DNA of 64,000 nucleotides from Catellatospora methionotrophica (GCF_011297335.1 NZ_JAAOTJ010000008.1:186001-250000); one strand, 5' to 3'; shown: positions 53,196-63,307, counted from the stretch's first letter. The notes: generated by a model from the letters alone, not told the origin. Translations and numbers: made by a program.

Positions 53196-55136
53196 TCAGC
53201 GGGACTTGGCGAGGTGTTCGAAGGCCAGCAGGGATTCGGGGTTGGCCAGGGCGCCCTTGGCGGCGGCGGACTCGACCGGAGTGCCGGTGAGGATGCGCTT
53301 GACGGGGACCTCCAGCTTCTTGCCGGACAGGGTGCGCGGGACGGCTGCGACCTGGTGGATCACGTCGGGGATGTGGCGTGGGGACAGCGCGGTGCGCAGC
53401 TCGCGGGCGATCTTCGACTTGAGCGCGTCGTCGAGGTCGAGACCGGGCTGGAGCACCACGAACAGCAGCAGCTCGCCCGCGCCGCCCTCGTCGTCCTCCA
53501 GGTGCACGACGACCGAGTCGGCGACCTCGGCCATGCCCTCGACGACCGAGTAGAACTCGGCCGTGCCCAGGCGTACGCCGCCGCGGTTCAGGGTCGCGTC
53601 GGAGCGGCCGGTGATGACGCAGGTCCCCCGGTCGGTGACGGTGATCCAGTCGCCGTGCCGCCAGACGCCGGGGAAGACGTCGAAGTACGCCTCGCGGTAG
53701 CGCGAGCCGTCGGTGTCGCCCCAGAAGGCGACCGGCATGCTCGGCATCGGCGCGCTGATGACCAGCTCGCCGAGGGCGTTGTCGAGCGGGTGGCCGGTCG
53801 GGTCGTACGCCTCGACCTTCGCGCCGAGCGCGCGGGCCGAGATCTCACCGGGGTAGACCGGGTTGAGCGGGGTGCCGCCGACGAAGCCGGTGCACACGTC
53901 GGTGCCGCCGGACAGCGAGATGAGCAGCAGGTCGGGCTTGACGTTCGCGTACACCCAGACGTAGCCCTCGGGCGGCAGCGGCGCTCCCGTCGAGCCCAGG
54001 CCGCGCAGCTGGGACAGGTCGGCGATCTCGCGCGGCACGACGCCCTCCTTGCGGCAGGCCAGCAGGTACGGCGCGGAGGTGCCGAAGTAGGTCATGCCCG
54101 CCTGCTCGGCCAGCCGCCACAGCGCGCCCAGGTCGGGGGCGGCCGGGTTGCCGTCGAACAGCACGATCGCCGCGCCGACGGCCGGGCCGGAGACCAGGTA
54201 GTTCCACATCATCCAGCCGGTGGTGGAGAACCAGAAGTAGCGGTCGCCGGGCCCCAGGTCGTGGTGCAGGGCGAGCATCTTCAGGTGCTCCAGCAGGATG
54301 CCGCCGTGGCCGTGCACGATCGGCTTGGGCAGGCCGGTGGTGCCGGAGGAGTAGAGGACGTACAGCGGCTGGGCGAACGGGACCGGGGTGAACTCCAGCG
54401 GCTCGTCGGTATCGGCGGCCAGCTCACCGAGGCCGACGACGCCCTGGGTGTACGGCAGCAGCACGGTGTGGGCCAGCGACGGCAGCGCCGCCTGGATGGC
54501 CGCGACCTCGCCCTGCCGGTCGATGAGCTTCTCGCCGTAGCGGTAGCCGTCGACGGCGACCAGCACCTTCGGGGAGATCTGCTGCCAGCGGTCGGTGACG
54601 CTGCGGGTGCCGAACTCGGGCGCGCAGGACGAGAAGATCGCCCCGAGGCTCGCCGTGGCCAGCATCAGCACCACGGTCTCCGGGATGTTCGGCAGGTATG
54701 CCGCGACCCGGTCGCCCTCGCCGACGCCGAGCCGGCGCAGCCCGGCCCGTGCCCGGCGGACCTGCTCGCGCAGCTGCGCGGCGGTGAGGATGACCGGTTC
54801 GCGGGTCTGCGAGTAGCCCAGCACCATCGGCTCGTCGTCGCCGACGCCCGGCATCCGCAGCACGTGCTCGGCGTAGTTGAGCGTCGCGCCGGGGAACCAG
54901 TCCGCGCCCGGCATGGTGGCGTCGGGCAACACCCCGGTGGGCTGGTCATGTGCGATGACCTCGAAGTAGTCCCAGATGGAGGACCAGAATCCGGGCAGGT
55001 CGGTGGTGCTCCAGCGCCACAGCCCGGCGTAGTCGTCGAAGGTGAGCCCGCGCTCGCGCTCCAGCCAGCCCAGGTAGTCGCCGATGCGGGAGTGCTGCCT
55101 GATGTCGGCCGGTGGGGTCCACAGCGCTTCGGTCAT
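53196..55136 (-). CDS. Acetoacetate--CoA ligase
   Basis: A 646-residue acyl-CoA synthetase of the acetoacetyl-CoA synthetase group: TEALWTPPADIRQHSRIGDYLGWL, FSSCAPEFGTRSVTDRWQQI, AMP-binding LYSSGTTGLPKPIVHGHGG, and the C-terminal GKKLEVPVKRIL with the catalytic Lys. Activates acetoacetate with ATP and CoA. GGGAGAGG before ATG 55136; ATG 55139 is also possible. Confidence 0.93.
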   Translation of the reverse strand: MTEALWTPPADIRQHSRIGDYLGWLERERGLTFDDYAGLWRWSTTDLPGFWSSIWDYFEVIAHDQPTGVLPDATMPGADWFPGATLNYAEHVLRMPGVGDDEPMVLGYSQTREPVILTAAQLREQVRRARAGLRRLGVGEGDRVAAYLPNIPETVVLMLATASLGAIFSSCAPEFGTRSVTDRWQQISPKVLVAVDGYRYGEKLIDRQGEVAAIQAALPSLAHTVLLPYTQGVVGLGELAADTDEPLEFTPVPFAQPLYVLYSSGTTGLPKPIVHGHGGILLEHLKMLALHHDLGPGDRYFWFSTTGWMMWNYLVSGPAVGAAIVLFDGNPAAPDLGALWRLAEQAGMTYFGTSAPYLLACRKEGVVPREIADLSQLRGLGSTGAPLPPEGYVWVYANVKPDLLLISLSGGTDVCTGFVGGTPLNPVYPGEISARALGAKVEAYDPTGHPLDNALGELVISAPMPSMPVAFWGDTDGSRYREAYFDVFPGVWRHGDWITVTDRGTCVITGRSDATLNRGGVRLGTAEFYSVVEGMAEVADSVVVHLEDDEGGAGELLLFVVLQPGLDLDDALKSKIARELRTALSPRHIPDVIHQVAAVPRTLSGKKLEVPVKRILTGTPVESAAAKGALANPESLLAFEHLAKSR

Positions 55137-55371
55137 CATGATCCTCTCCCGCGAAACACCGTCGTTTCCGCTGGCAGCGTGCTTGATGGTCGCCAGGATC
55201 GCGACCGGGTGCCACGTGCTCGCCAGCGTTTGCTGTTCGCATCCTGCCGCATGGCGCGACGGATCATTCTCCGACCTGGCCCGGCGTCCCCGCGCTGGGT
55301 CCGGGCACACCGGCAGCGGCCCGCCCATGGGCCGGACCGCCATCACCGCGACGCGTCAGCGCCGGGCGGCG

Positions 55372-55896
55372 TCAGGCCCCGTCGGCGCGGTGCCGGTCGA
55401 TGGCCTGGCGGCGGGCGAGGCGGTGCTCGCGGCGGATCTCCGCCTCGTGGAAGCGGCGTACGTCCTGCGGGCTCTCCGGCACGACCGGCGGCACCGCGCG
55501 CGGGTTGCCCTCGGCGTCGACCCCGACGAACACGAGGTACGCGGTGGCGACGTTCACGGGCTCGCGGTCGGCCTCGTTCCACCGCTCGGCGAACACCGTC
55601 ACGCCGATCTCCACCGAGGTCTTGCCGGTCCAGTTGACCTGCGCCTTGGCGTGCACCAGGTCGCCGACCTTCACCGGCACCATGAGCGTGATCTCGTCGA
55701 TGGCGACGGTGACGGCGTTGAAACCGCAGTGCCGGGCCGCGGCCGCGCCCGCCGCGTCGTCCACGAACTTCATGATCACGCCACCGTGCACGGTGCCGTA
55801 CAGGTTGACGTCCTGGTTCGTCATGATGCGGCTCAACGTGACCCGCGAGAACGCGGTCGGATGGCCGGGCGGCGGAGTGTCGATCACGCCGTTCAC
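55372..55896 (-). CDS. Hot-dog-fold acyl-CoA thioesterase
   Basis: A 174-residue thioesterase of the BACH/YciA group: MTNQDVNLYGTVHGGVIMKFVDDAAG with catalytic Asp region and VTVAIDEITLMVPVKVGDLV. GTG 55896 has GGAGG 8 nt upstream. Divergent from the membrane-protein pair. Confidence 0.88.
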   Translation of the reverse strand: MNGVIDTPPPGHPTAFSRVTLSRIMTNQDVNLYGTVHGGVIMKFVDDAAGAAAARHCGFNAVTVAIDEITLMVPVKVGDLVHAKAQVNWTGKTSVEIGVTVFAERWNEADREPVNVATAYLVFVGVDAEGNPRAVPPVVPESPQDVRRFHEAEIRREHRLARRQAIDRHRADGA

Positions 55897-55918
55897 CGTA
55901 CGCCCCTCCGCCGAACGG

Positions 55919-55946
55919 TTGACGCACGGCAGGTTTTCAGTAAGGT
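55919..55946 (+). promoter_or_regulatory. Promoter of the membrane-protein pair
   Basis: TTGACG (55919-55924), 16-nt spacer, TAAGGT (55941-55946), 8 nt before ATG 55955: near-consensus and leaderless or nearly so. Confidence 0.65.
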
Positions 55947-55954
55947 AGCGCCAC

Positions 55955-56527
55955 ATGCGTCATGTATGGAGCCTTCTCGCCGGAATTGCGCTCACGCCCG
56001 TGGCCTGGATCGTCGTCGCCTACGGACAGGCGGTCCTGTTCGACGCCGGGCAGGTCGGCGGGCATCATCCGCTCTGGCTGGGCCTGGCGCTGTTCGCCGC
56101 CGTCGGCCTGGTGCTCGGCCTGATCGGCACCCTGCGAGTCTCGCCCGCGGGGCCGCTGTTCATGGCACTGAGCTACCTGGGCGCGACCGGGCTGCTGATC
56201 GCCCGACCCGAGACCGCCAGGCAGCTGCTGCCTGACCTGGTGCAGGTCGGCGGCACCCTCGTCGTGCCGCTGAGCCCGGTGTCGACCGGGGTGCTGGGGC
56301 TGATCGGCGCGATGATGGTGATCGCCGTGGCGAGCCCGCAGCGCTGGCGGAGCTGGCCGCGCCCGGCAGCCGAGCCGAGCTGGCCGGAGATGCTGGCCCC
56401 GCCGGCCGACCCGTACGAGAACACGCTGGCAGACCGCGACTCGTTCAGCGGATTCGCGGACTTGCGGACCCCGGCAGACGCGAGCGGCGTCGATACGCCA
56501 TCCTGGAGCGCGCCAACCAAGGTCTGA
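55955..56527 (+). CDS. Four-helix membrane protein (paralogue 1)
   Basis: A 190-residue protein with four hydrophobic segments (about residues 7-27, 42-60, 68-86, 108-126) and a short cytoplasmic tail. Opens MRHVWSLLAGIALTPVAW; the adjacent gene opens MRHIGSFLLALVFAPAIF and has the same RVSPAGPL / RLSPIGPF segment, so the two are tandem paralogues. No known function. Confidence 0.75.
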   Translation: MRHVWSLLAGIALTPVAWIVVAYGQAVLFDAGQVGGHHPLWLGLALFAAVGLVLGLIGTLRVSPAGPLFMALSYLGATGLLIARPETARQLLPDLVQVGGTLVVPLSPVSTGVLGLIGAMMVIAVASPQRWRSWPRPAAEPSWPEMLAPPADPYENTLADRDSFSGFADLRTPADASGVDTPSWSAPTKV

Positions 56528-56541
56528 CCCCGGAGGCATGG

Positions 56542-57564
56542 ATGCGCCACATTGGATCGTTTCTGCTCGCGCTCGTCTTCGCCCCGGCGATCTTTCTGCT
56601 GACAGGCAGCGGGCTCAGCGCCTTCCAGACGATGTGGGCGTCCGGCGGAGCGCCGTCCGCGGCGCTCGACGCCGCCGTCGCAGCGGGTGCGCTGCTGCTG
56701 GCAAGCGCGCTCTACGCGGTCCTCACCATGGTGCGGCTGTCCCCGATCGGCCCGTTCCTGGCCGGGTTGGGCCTGCTCGGCACGAGCGTGTGGGCGGCGG
56801 GCTGGTCGCAGTCCTATGCGCACACGTTCGCCATGCTCGACGTGCACATGGGCGGCGCGGTCGGCCAGTCCGGCCTGGGCCTGGTGCTGGCGGTGCCGCT
56901 GCTGGCCACCGTGGTCAGCCCGCGCCGCTGGCGCAAGCACGAGCGGCTGGCCGACGAGACCGTCGCGCTGGCGGCGTACCCGCTCCAGCAGGGCCGCCCG
57001 CCGATGCCCGCGGACCAGACCCGCGCGTTCACCAGCGTGCCGGGCGAGCAGGGCTACACCGGCCTGCCGGACGTTCCTGCGCCGTCGCTGCACTACCCGC
57101 GCGCCACGCCGCAGGGCATCCCGACGGTGAACGTGCCGCCCGCCCCGGTCGCGCCGCCGCAGGCCGCACCGCCGAAGGCGGCCCGGAAGAAGGCTGCACC
57201 CGTGGCCGCGACCCCGCCCGGCGAAGCGCCCCCGCTGCCGCGCCGCACCCCGGCGGCCGAGTCGGCTGTCGCGGCCGCGGCGGCCCAGCCCGCCGCCCAG
57301 CCCACGGTGCCGTCGCCGTCCGCAGCGTCCACGCAGGCCACGGTGCCCGCGCAGGCCGCACCACAGCCGCCTGCCCCGGCGCGGACCGCCCCGGCGGCGG
57401 CCCAGCCCCCGGTCCCGCCGCAGCGTTCGGCCCCGCCGCAGGCTGCCACGCCGCAGGCCCCGAGCGCCCCGCAGAGCCCGGTGCCGCCGCCGCTGCCCGA
57501 GGAGTCGACGGTGATGCTCACCGCGCCCGCCGACCAGCAGACCTTCAAGCTGGAGCGGGACTGA
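56542..57564 (+). CDS. Four-helix membrane protein with Pro/Ala-rich tail (paralogue 2)
   Basis: A 340-residue protein: four N-terminal hydrophobic segments like its neighbour, then about 190 residues of proline/alanine-rich low complexity (PAPV, PPQAAPP, KKAAP), ending TVMLTAPADQQTFKLERD. Probably a membrane protein with a long disordered cytoplasmic tail. 14 bp after paralogue 1. Confidence 0.75.
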   Translation: MRHIGSFLLALVFAPAIFLLTGSGLSAFQTMWASGGAPSAALDAAVAAGALLLASALYAVLTMVRLSPIGPFLAGLGLLGTSVWAAGWSQSYAHTFAMLDVHMGGAVGQSGLGLVLAVPLLATVVSPRRWRKHERLADETVALAAYPLQQGRPPMPADQTRAFTSVPGEQGYTGLPDVPAPSLHYPRATPQGIPTVNVPPAPVAPPQAAPPKAARKKAAPVAATPPGEAPPLPRRTPAAESAVAAAAAQPAAQPTVPSPSAASTQATVPAQAAPQPPAPARTAPAAAQPPVPPQRSAPPQAATPQAPSAPQSPVPPPLPEESTVMLTAPADQQTFKLERD

Positions 57565-57569
57565 CCTCA

Positions 57570-57616
57570 CGACGGCGACGGCCCCACACCCTGAGGGTGT
57601 GGGGCCGTCGCCGTCG
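57570..57616. terminator. Bidirectional terminator between convergent genes
   Basis: 22-bp perfect arms (57570-57591, 57595-57616) around TGA, between the membrane protein and hrpA stops. GC-rich, without a clear T-run. Confidence 0.8.
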
Positions 57617-57622
57617 GGTGCC

Positions 57623-60600
57623 TCAGGCGGGCAGGGTCGCCAGCGCCCGGTAGATGCGCTTGTCGGAAACCGGATACGGGGTGCCCAGTGACTGGGCGAA
57701 GTAGCTGACGCGCAGCTCCTCGATCATCCAGCGGACCTCGGTCAGGGTGTCCCAGCCGGGTGCGCCGGGCCGGATCGCGGCGCGGGCGTCGGTGTACTCC
57801 TGCTGTACGTCCTCGATCAGCAGCAGCCGTTCCCGGTCGCGCTGCGGCGACTCGGGCAGTTTGGCCAGCCGCTGCTCGACCGCCCGCAGGTAGCGCACCA
57901 GGTCGGGCAGCTTGCGCAGTCCGGTCGCGGCCACGAAGCCGGGGTAGACCAGCCCGGTGAGCTGGGCCCGGATGTCGGCCACCGACCGCACCAGCAGCAC
58001 GTTGGTGATCGACTTGAGCTGCCGGTCGATGTCGTACGCCAGCGACAGGATCGGGTCGAGCTGCTGCAGGATCTCGTACATCGTGTCGGGCATGTCGGCC
58101 CGCGCCTTGGCCACCAGGGCCGCGAACGCGTCGGCGTCCCAGGCCGGGCCGCCCGCCTCGATGATGGCCTTGTCGACGGCGGAGGTGACGACGTCCTCCA
58201 GCAGCTTGCCGACGCTGCCGTGCGGGTTGCGGCTCAGCGCCAGTTTCGCCTGGTTGGACAGCCGCCCCTGGAGCGACTTGAGCGGCGGCGGCGCGCCGAG
58301 CAGCACCAGCCGCCGGGTGCCGCGCCACATCGCGTTCCACTGCTCGCCGGGGCTGTCGAAGACGCCGACCCCGACGCTGTCGCCCTCGTCGACGAGCGCC
58401 GGATAGCCCTTGACGGCGACTGAGCCACCCCCGAACGTGCCGCGCTGGCGTTCGACGACCTTCGCGAGCGGGCCGATGGTCCACGTCCGCAGCCCGTGCT
58501 GCTCCATGTCGTCGGCCGCCGCGGCGACCGCGGCCTGCGCCTTGTCCCGTAGCCGGCGTTTGAGTTCGGCCAGGTCCTTGCCCTCGGCGAGGGTCTTGCC
58601 CTGCTCGTCCTCGACCCGGAAGGTCATCCGCAGGTGGTCGGGCACCTTGTCCGGCTCCCAGGCCTCGCGGGCCACCACCACGCCGGTCATCGCACGCAGC
58701 TGCCGCTCCAGCAGCGCCAGCAGCGGCTGCCCGTCCGGCTTCTGCCCGGCGAGGGCTTCCTTGACGTAGTCGGGCACGGGCACGAAGTTGCGGCGGACCG
58801 CCTTGGGCAGCGAGCGTACGAGCGCCACGGCCAGCTCTTCGCGTACACCGGGGATCTGCCAGTCGAATCCGGCCGGGGTGATCTGGTTGAGCAGCGGCAG
58901 CGGGATGTGCACCGTGACGCCGTCGGCGTTGGTGCCCGGCTCGAACTGGTAGGTCAGCGGCAGCTCGAACTCGCCCTGCTGCCACACGTCGGGGTAGTCG
59001 TCCTCGTCGACGCCGCCCGCCGCCTCGTTGACCAGCATCGACTTCTCGAAGCTCAGCAGGTCGGGGGTCTCGTGCCGGGCTTTCTTCCACCAGCTGTCGA
59101 AGTGGCGGCCGGAGACGATGTCGGCGGGCAGCCGCTCATCGTAGAAGTCGAACAGGGTGCCGTCGTCGACGAGGATGTCGCGGCGGCGTACCCGATGCTC
59201 CAGCTCTTCGACCTCGGCCAGCAGGTCGCGGTTGGCGTGGAAGAACTCGTGGTGGGTCTCCCAGTCGCCGTCGACCAGGGCGTGCCGGATGAACAGCTCG
59301 CGGGACAGCGCCGGGTCGATGCGGCCGAAGTTGACTTTGCGCTTGGCCACGATGGGGATGCCGTAGAGCGTCACCTTCTCGTACGCCAGGACGGCGGCCT
59401 GCTTCTTCTCCCAGTGCGGCTCGCTGTACTGCCGCTTGACCAGGTGCTCGGCCAGCGACTCGGCCCACTCGGGCTCGATCTTCGCGGCGATGCGGCCCCA
59501 CAGCCGGGACGTCTCGACCAGCTCGGCCGCCATGACCCACTTCGGCGACTTCTTGAACAGCGACGAGCCGGGGAACAGCGAGAACCGCGCGTTGCGGGCG
59601 CCGATGAAGTCGCGCTTCTCCGGGTCGTGCATGCCGATGTGCGACAGCAGGCCCGCCAGCAGGGACTGGTGCAAACGCTGCGCGTCGGCGGGCACGGTGT
59701 TGAGCGTGAAGCCCATGCCCTTGACGACCTGGCGCAGCTGCGACTCCAGGTCCTGCCACTCGCGGATACGCAGGTAGTGCAGGAAGTCGGTCTTGCAGGT
59801 GCGCCGGAACTGGTTCGAGGACAGCTCCTGCTGCTGCTCCTTGATCCAGTTCCAGAGGTTGAGGAACGCGGTGAAGTCGGAGTCCTTGTCCGCGAACCGG
59901 GCGTGCTTCTCCCCCGCCGCCTGCTGCTTGTCGGCGGGGCGCTCGCGCGGGTCCTGGATGGACAGCGCCGCCGTGATGATCAGCACCTCGCGCAGGCAGC
60001 CGTTGCGGTCGGCCTCCAGGACCATCCGGCCCAGCCGCGGGTCGACGGGCAGCTGGGCCAGCTTGCGGCCGAGCGGGGTGAGCTTGCCCGGCTCGCCGCG
60101 CACCGGGGCCTCCAGCGCGCCCAGCTCGTGCAGCAGGTCCAGGCCGTCGGCGATGTTGCGGCGGTCCGGCGGGTCGATGAACGGGAACGCGGCGATGTCG
60201 CCGAGTCCCAGCGAGATCATCTGCAGGATGACCGAGGCCAGGTTGGTACGCAGGATCTCCGGCTCGGTGAACTCCGGCCTGCCGAGGAAGTCCGCCTCCT
60301 CGTACAACCGGATCGCGATGCCGTCCGAGAGCCGTCCGCAGCGGCCCTTGCGCTGGTTGGCCGACGCCTGCGACACCGCCTCGATGGGCAGCCGCTGCAC
60401 CTTGAGCCGGTTGCTGTAGCGGGAGATGCGGGCCGTGCCCGGGTCGACCACGTACTTGATGCCCGGCACGGTCAGCGACGTCTCGGCGACGTTGGTGGCG
60501 AGCACGATGCGCCGCCCGGTGTGCTGCTGGAAGACCTTGTGCTGCTCGGCGGTGGACAGCCGGGCGTACAGCGGCAGGATCTCGGTGTGCCGCAGGTTGC

Positions 60601-61612
60601 GTTTGCGCAGCATGTCGGCGGTGTCGCGGATCTCCCGCTCGCCGCTGAGGAACACCAGCACGTCGCCCGGAGCCTCGCCGGCCAGCTCGTCCACGGCGTC
60701 GGAGATGGCCTGGATCTGGTCGCGCTCGGAGTCGCCGTCCTCCTCGTCGCCCTCGACGACGAGCGGCCGGTAGCGGACCTCGACCGGGTACGTCCGGCCG
60801 GAGACCTCGACGATCGGGGCGGGTTTCGCCTCGCCGCCGACGACGGCCGTGGCGAAGTGCGCCGCGAAGCGCTCCGGGTCGATGGTCGCCGAGGTGATGA
60901 TCACCTTGAGGTCGGGCCGCCTGGGCAGGAGCTGCTTGAGGTAGCCGAGGATGAAGTCGATGTTGAGGCTGCGCTCGTGCGCCTCGTCGATGATCAGCGT
61001 GTCGTACATCGAGAGTGTCCGGTCGTGCTGGATCTCGGCCAGCAGGATGCCGTCGGTCATCAGCTTGATCATCGTCTGGTCGCCGACGTGGTCGGTGAAC
61101 CGGACCTTCCACCCCACGACGCCGCCGAGCGGGGTGTCCAGCTCCTCGGCGATGCGCTCGGCGACGGTCCGGGCGGCCAGCCGGCGCGGCTGGGTGTGGC
61201 CGATCAGCCCCCGCAGCCCGCGGCCGAGTTCGAGGCAGATCTTGGGGATCTGGGTGGTCTTGCCGGAGCCCGTCTCGCCCGCGACGATCACGACCTGGTG
61301 GTCGCGGATCGCGTCGGCGATGTCGTCGCGCTTCTGGCTGACCGGCAGCTCGGCCGGGTAGGTGACGGTCGGCACCCCGGCAGCCCGCAGGGCGAGCTTC
61401 TCCTCGGCGGTAACGACGGCCGCGGTGATCTGCGCCACAGCGGCGTCCAGCGCCGCTCCGGGCTTGGTCCGGCGTACGCCGTCGAGGCGCCTGCCGAGCC
61501 TGCGGCGATCCTGCGCCGTCAGCTCGTCGACGCGTTTACGCAGCTCGGTGAGCTGGCTGGGGTTGCGGGGCGGCCTGTTGCGGAGCGGCGCGGACTCGGA
61601 CTGCGATGTCAT
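57623..61612 (-). CDS. hrpA: ATP-dependent RNA helicase HrpA
   Basis: A 1329-residue DEAH-box helicase, full length for HrpA. Walker A GETGSGKTTQIPK, DEAH box IIDEAHERSLNIDF, SAT motif ITSATIDPERF, motif VI SQASANQRKGRCGR; then HA2, OB and the long HrpA C-terminal domain. Acts on RNA or stalled ribosomes in other bacteria. Monocistronic; starts ATG 61612. Confidence 0.96.
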   Translation of the reverse strand: MTSQSESAPLRNRPPRNPSQLTELRKRVDELTAQDRRRLGRRLDGVRRTKPGAALDAAVAQITAAVVTAEEKLALRAAGVPTVTYPAELPVSQKRDDIADAIRDHQVVIVAGETGSGKTTQIPKICLELGRGLRGLIGHTQPRRLAARTVAERIAEELDTPLGGVVGWKVRFTDHVGDQTMIKLMTDGILLAEIQHDRTLSMYDTLIIDEAHERSLNIDFILGYLKQLLPRRPDLKVIITSATIDPERFAAHFATAVVGGEAKPAPIVEVSGRTYPVEVRYRPLVVEGDEEDGDSERDQIQAISDAVDELAGEAPGDVLVFLSGEREIRDTADMLRKRNLRHTEILPLYARLSTAEQHKVFQQHTGRRIVLATNVAETSLTVPGIKYVVDPGTARISRYSNRLKVQRLPIEAVSQASANQRKGRCGRLSDGIAIRLYEEADFLGRPEFTEPEILRTNLASVILQMISLGLGDIAAFPFIDPPDRRNIADGLDLLHELGALEAPVRGEPGKLTPLGRKLAQLPVDPRLGRMVLEADRNGCLREVLIITAALSIQDPRERPADKQQAAGEKHARFADKDSDFTAFLNLWNWIKEQQQELSSNQFRRTCKTDFLHYLRIREWQDLESQLRQVVKGMGFTLNTVPADAQRLHQSLLAGLLSHIGMHDPEKRDFIGARNARFSLFPGSSLFKKSPKWVMAAELVETSRLWGRIAAKIEPEWAESLAEHLVKRQYSEPHWEKKQAAVLAYEKVTLYGIPIVAKRKVNFGRIDPALSRELFIRHALVDGDWETHHEFFHANRDLLAEVEELEHRVRRRDILVDDGTLFDFYDERLPADIVSGRHFDSWWKKARHETPDLLSFEKSMLVNEAAGGVDEDDYPDVWQQGEFELPLTYQFEPGTNADGVTVHIPLPLLNQITPAGFDWQIPGVREELAVALVRSLPKAVRRNFVPVPDYVKEALAGQKPDGQPLLALLERQLRAMTGVVVAREAWEPDKVPDHLRMTFRVEDEQGKTLAEGKDLAELKRRLRDKAQAAVAAAADDMEQHGLRTWTIGPLAKVVERQRGTFGGGSVAVKGYPALVDEGDSVGVGVFDSPGEQWNAMWRGTRRLVLLGAPPPLKSLQGRLSNQAKLALSRNPHGSVGKLLEDVVTSAVDKAIIEAGGPAWDADAFAALVAKARADMPDTMYEILQQLDPILSLAYDIDRQLKSITNVLLVRSVADIRAQLTGLVYPGFVAATGLRKLPDLVRYLRAVEQRLAKLPESPQRDRERLLLIEDVQQEYTDARAAIRPGAPGWDTLTEVRWMIEELRVSYFAQSLGTPYPVSDKRIYRALATLPA

Positions 61613-61780
61613 GACGGGCCCCAGGATATGCCGCCGACCTCCCCTGCCGACCAGCGGTTTTCGCCCGCCGCCCGGTTCCCGCCTGATTACGGCCCGGCGA
61701 CCAGCGCCAGCACCCCCGCTCGCGCGGAGGCGACGAGGTCGGCGCGGCCGACAGTACGGCCACGCCGACCTCGCGGTGAT

Positions 61781-63193
61781 CTAGCGCAGCACCGGGTTCA
61801 GCGCGTTGATGAGCGCGTTGTCGTCGGAGTCCTGGCTGAGCTCCCAGGCCATCGCGCCGCGCAGGCCGAGCAGCTTGATCAGCGCGGTGCGCTCGGCGAG
61901 CGACTTCGGATCGGTGTAGACGATCGTGGTCGGGGCGGTGACGGTGCCGGTGGTGAGCACGTGCTCGGCCGCCGGGTTCCACAGGTACGGCTCACCGGCG
62001 AACACGTTCCACTTGCGGGTCCAGCCGCCGGTGGTGGCGCCTGCCGGGGTCAGCACGCCCGACACGTCCACCAGGTCGTGGTACGACGGCTGCGGCTTGG
62101 AGTCCCAGACCAGCGAGTCGGGGTTCATGCCGGTGTTGTCGAACGCCTTGTAGAGCCCGTCGGCGTTGCGGATGTACTGCACGCCGTAGAAGGGCACGCC
62201 CACGACGATCTTGCTGGCGGGCACCCCCTGGGCGAGGTAGTAGCCCACCGTGCCGACGGTGTTCCAGGTCCAGTCGTCGGCCTCGGGGTCGCGCGGGTCG
62301 CGGGTGAACAGGGTGCTCGGACCCGCCACGGAACCGCCGGACACGTTGTAGTCGTAGGTCATGATGTTGACCCAGTCCATCGACTTCGTGAACTCGCGCA
62401 GCTCGTAGTACTTGGTGGAGCTCTTGGCCGCGGGCAGTGCCGCGGTCAGCAGGTAGTGCTTGCCGTCGGCGCGGCCCTGCACGTCGAGCTGGCGGCGGAA
62501 CTCCTGGGCCAGCAGCGTCGCGTTGTGCCGGTCCTCCGGGCCGTAGTCGACGTTGCTGTCGGCCTTGGCCGTCGGGTACTCCCAGTCCAGGTCGATGCCG
62601 TCGAAGATGCCCTTCGCGACGCCGATGCCGCCCGCGTCCTCGGGCCAGCCGCCGGTCGGCAGGTTGCCCTTGATGAAGGTGTCGATGCAGGCCGACACGA
62701 ACGCCTGGCGGCGCTCGGCGGTCTTGGCGACGCTCGAGAACCAGGTCGACTTCGTCCAGCCGCCGAGCGAGATCTCGATCCTCAGGTGCGGGTTGGCCGC
62801 CTTGAGCTTGCGCAGCTGGTTGAAGTTTCCGTAGACGTTCTGGCCGGGGTAGGTGTCGGCGACACCGTCCACGGTGTTCTCCGGGCCCCAGTAGACCTGC
62901 TGGTAGTCGGCCCACGGGTCGAGCACGTCGCAGCCGACGGCACCGGTGGCCTGGTTGAACGTCGGCACGCCGAAGGCGTACTGGATGACGTTCAGCTTGT
63001 CGGCGGGGATGTCCTTGACGAAGTAACCCCGCCCGTAGACGGACCAGTTGGTGAAGTAGGCGGAGATCACCTTCTTCGGCGCGTCCGGCTTGGGGGCGCC
63101 GCCGGCCGCGGTGGCCGGAGCTGCCAGGAAGCCGGCGCCCAGGGCCAGGGCGACCGCCCCGGCGATACCCGGGCGGAGCAGTGTTCTGAGCAT
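61781..63193 (-). CDS. GH18 chitinase, secreted
   Basis: A 470-residue family 18 glycoside hydrolase. Signal peptide MLRTLLRPGIAGAVALALG ... ATAAGG; catalytic motif DGIDLDWEYP (DxxDxDxE, Glu as acid); SLGGWTKSTWF, MTYDYN and C-terminal GAMAWELSQDSD match bacterial chitinases of the ChiA/ChiD type. No carbohydrate-binding module. ATG 63193 has GGGAG 5 nt upstream. Confidence 0.95.
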   Translation of the reverse strand: MLRTLLRPGIAGAVALALGAGFLAAPATAAGGAPKPDAPKKVISAYFTNWSVYGRGYFVKDIPADKLNVIQYAFGVPTFNQATGAVGCDVLDPWADYQQVYWGPENTVDGVADTYPGQNVYGNFNQLRKLKAANPHLRIEISLGGWTKSTWFSSVAKTAERRQAFVSACIDTFIKGNLPTGGWPEDAGGIGVAKGIFDGIDLDWEYPTAKADSNVDYGPEDRHNATLLAQEFRRQLDVQGRADGKHYLLTAALPAAKSSTKYYELREFTKSMDWVNIMTYDYNVSGGSVAGPSTLFTRDPRDPEADDWTWNTVGTVGYYLAQGVPASKIVVGVPFYGVQYIRNADGLYKAFDNTGMNPDSLVWDSKPQPSYHDLVDVSGVLTPAGATTGGWTRKWNVFAGEPYLWNPAAEHVLTTGTVTAPTTIVYTDPKSLAERTALIKLLGLRGAMAWELSQDSDDNALINALNPVLR

Positions 63194-63307
63194 ATGCACT
63201 CCCATCGTTCGTCCATGCGAACCTTCACGCGGGAGCGGCACTTCAGTCAAGAGTCCTAACAGTTGGATTTGCCAAGTGTCCCAGGCGAATCGGGAGTGGA
63301 CATCGCG

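Noticed and set aside
58634-63259. Very long open frame on the plus strand across hrpA and the chitinase
   Set aside because: Shadow of GC-rich minus-strand genes; its translation is His/Gln/Arg/Val-rich without any domain.
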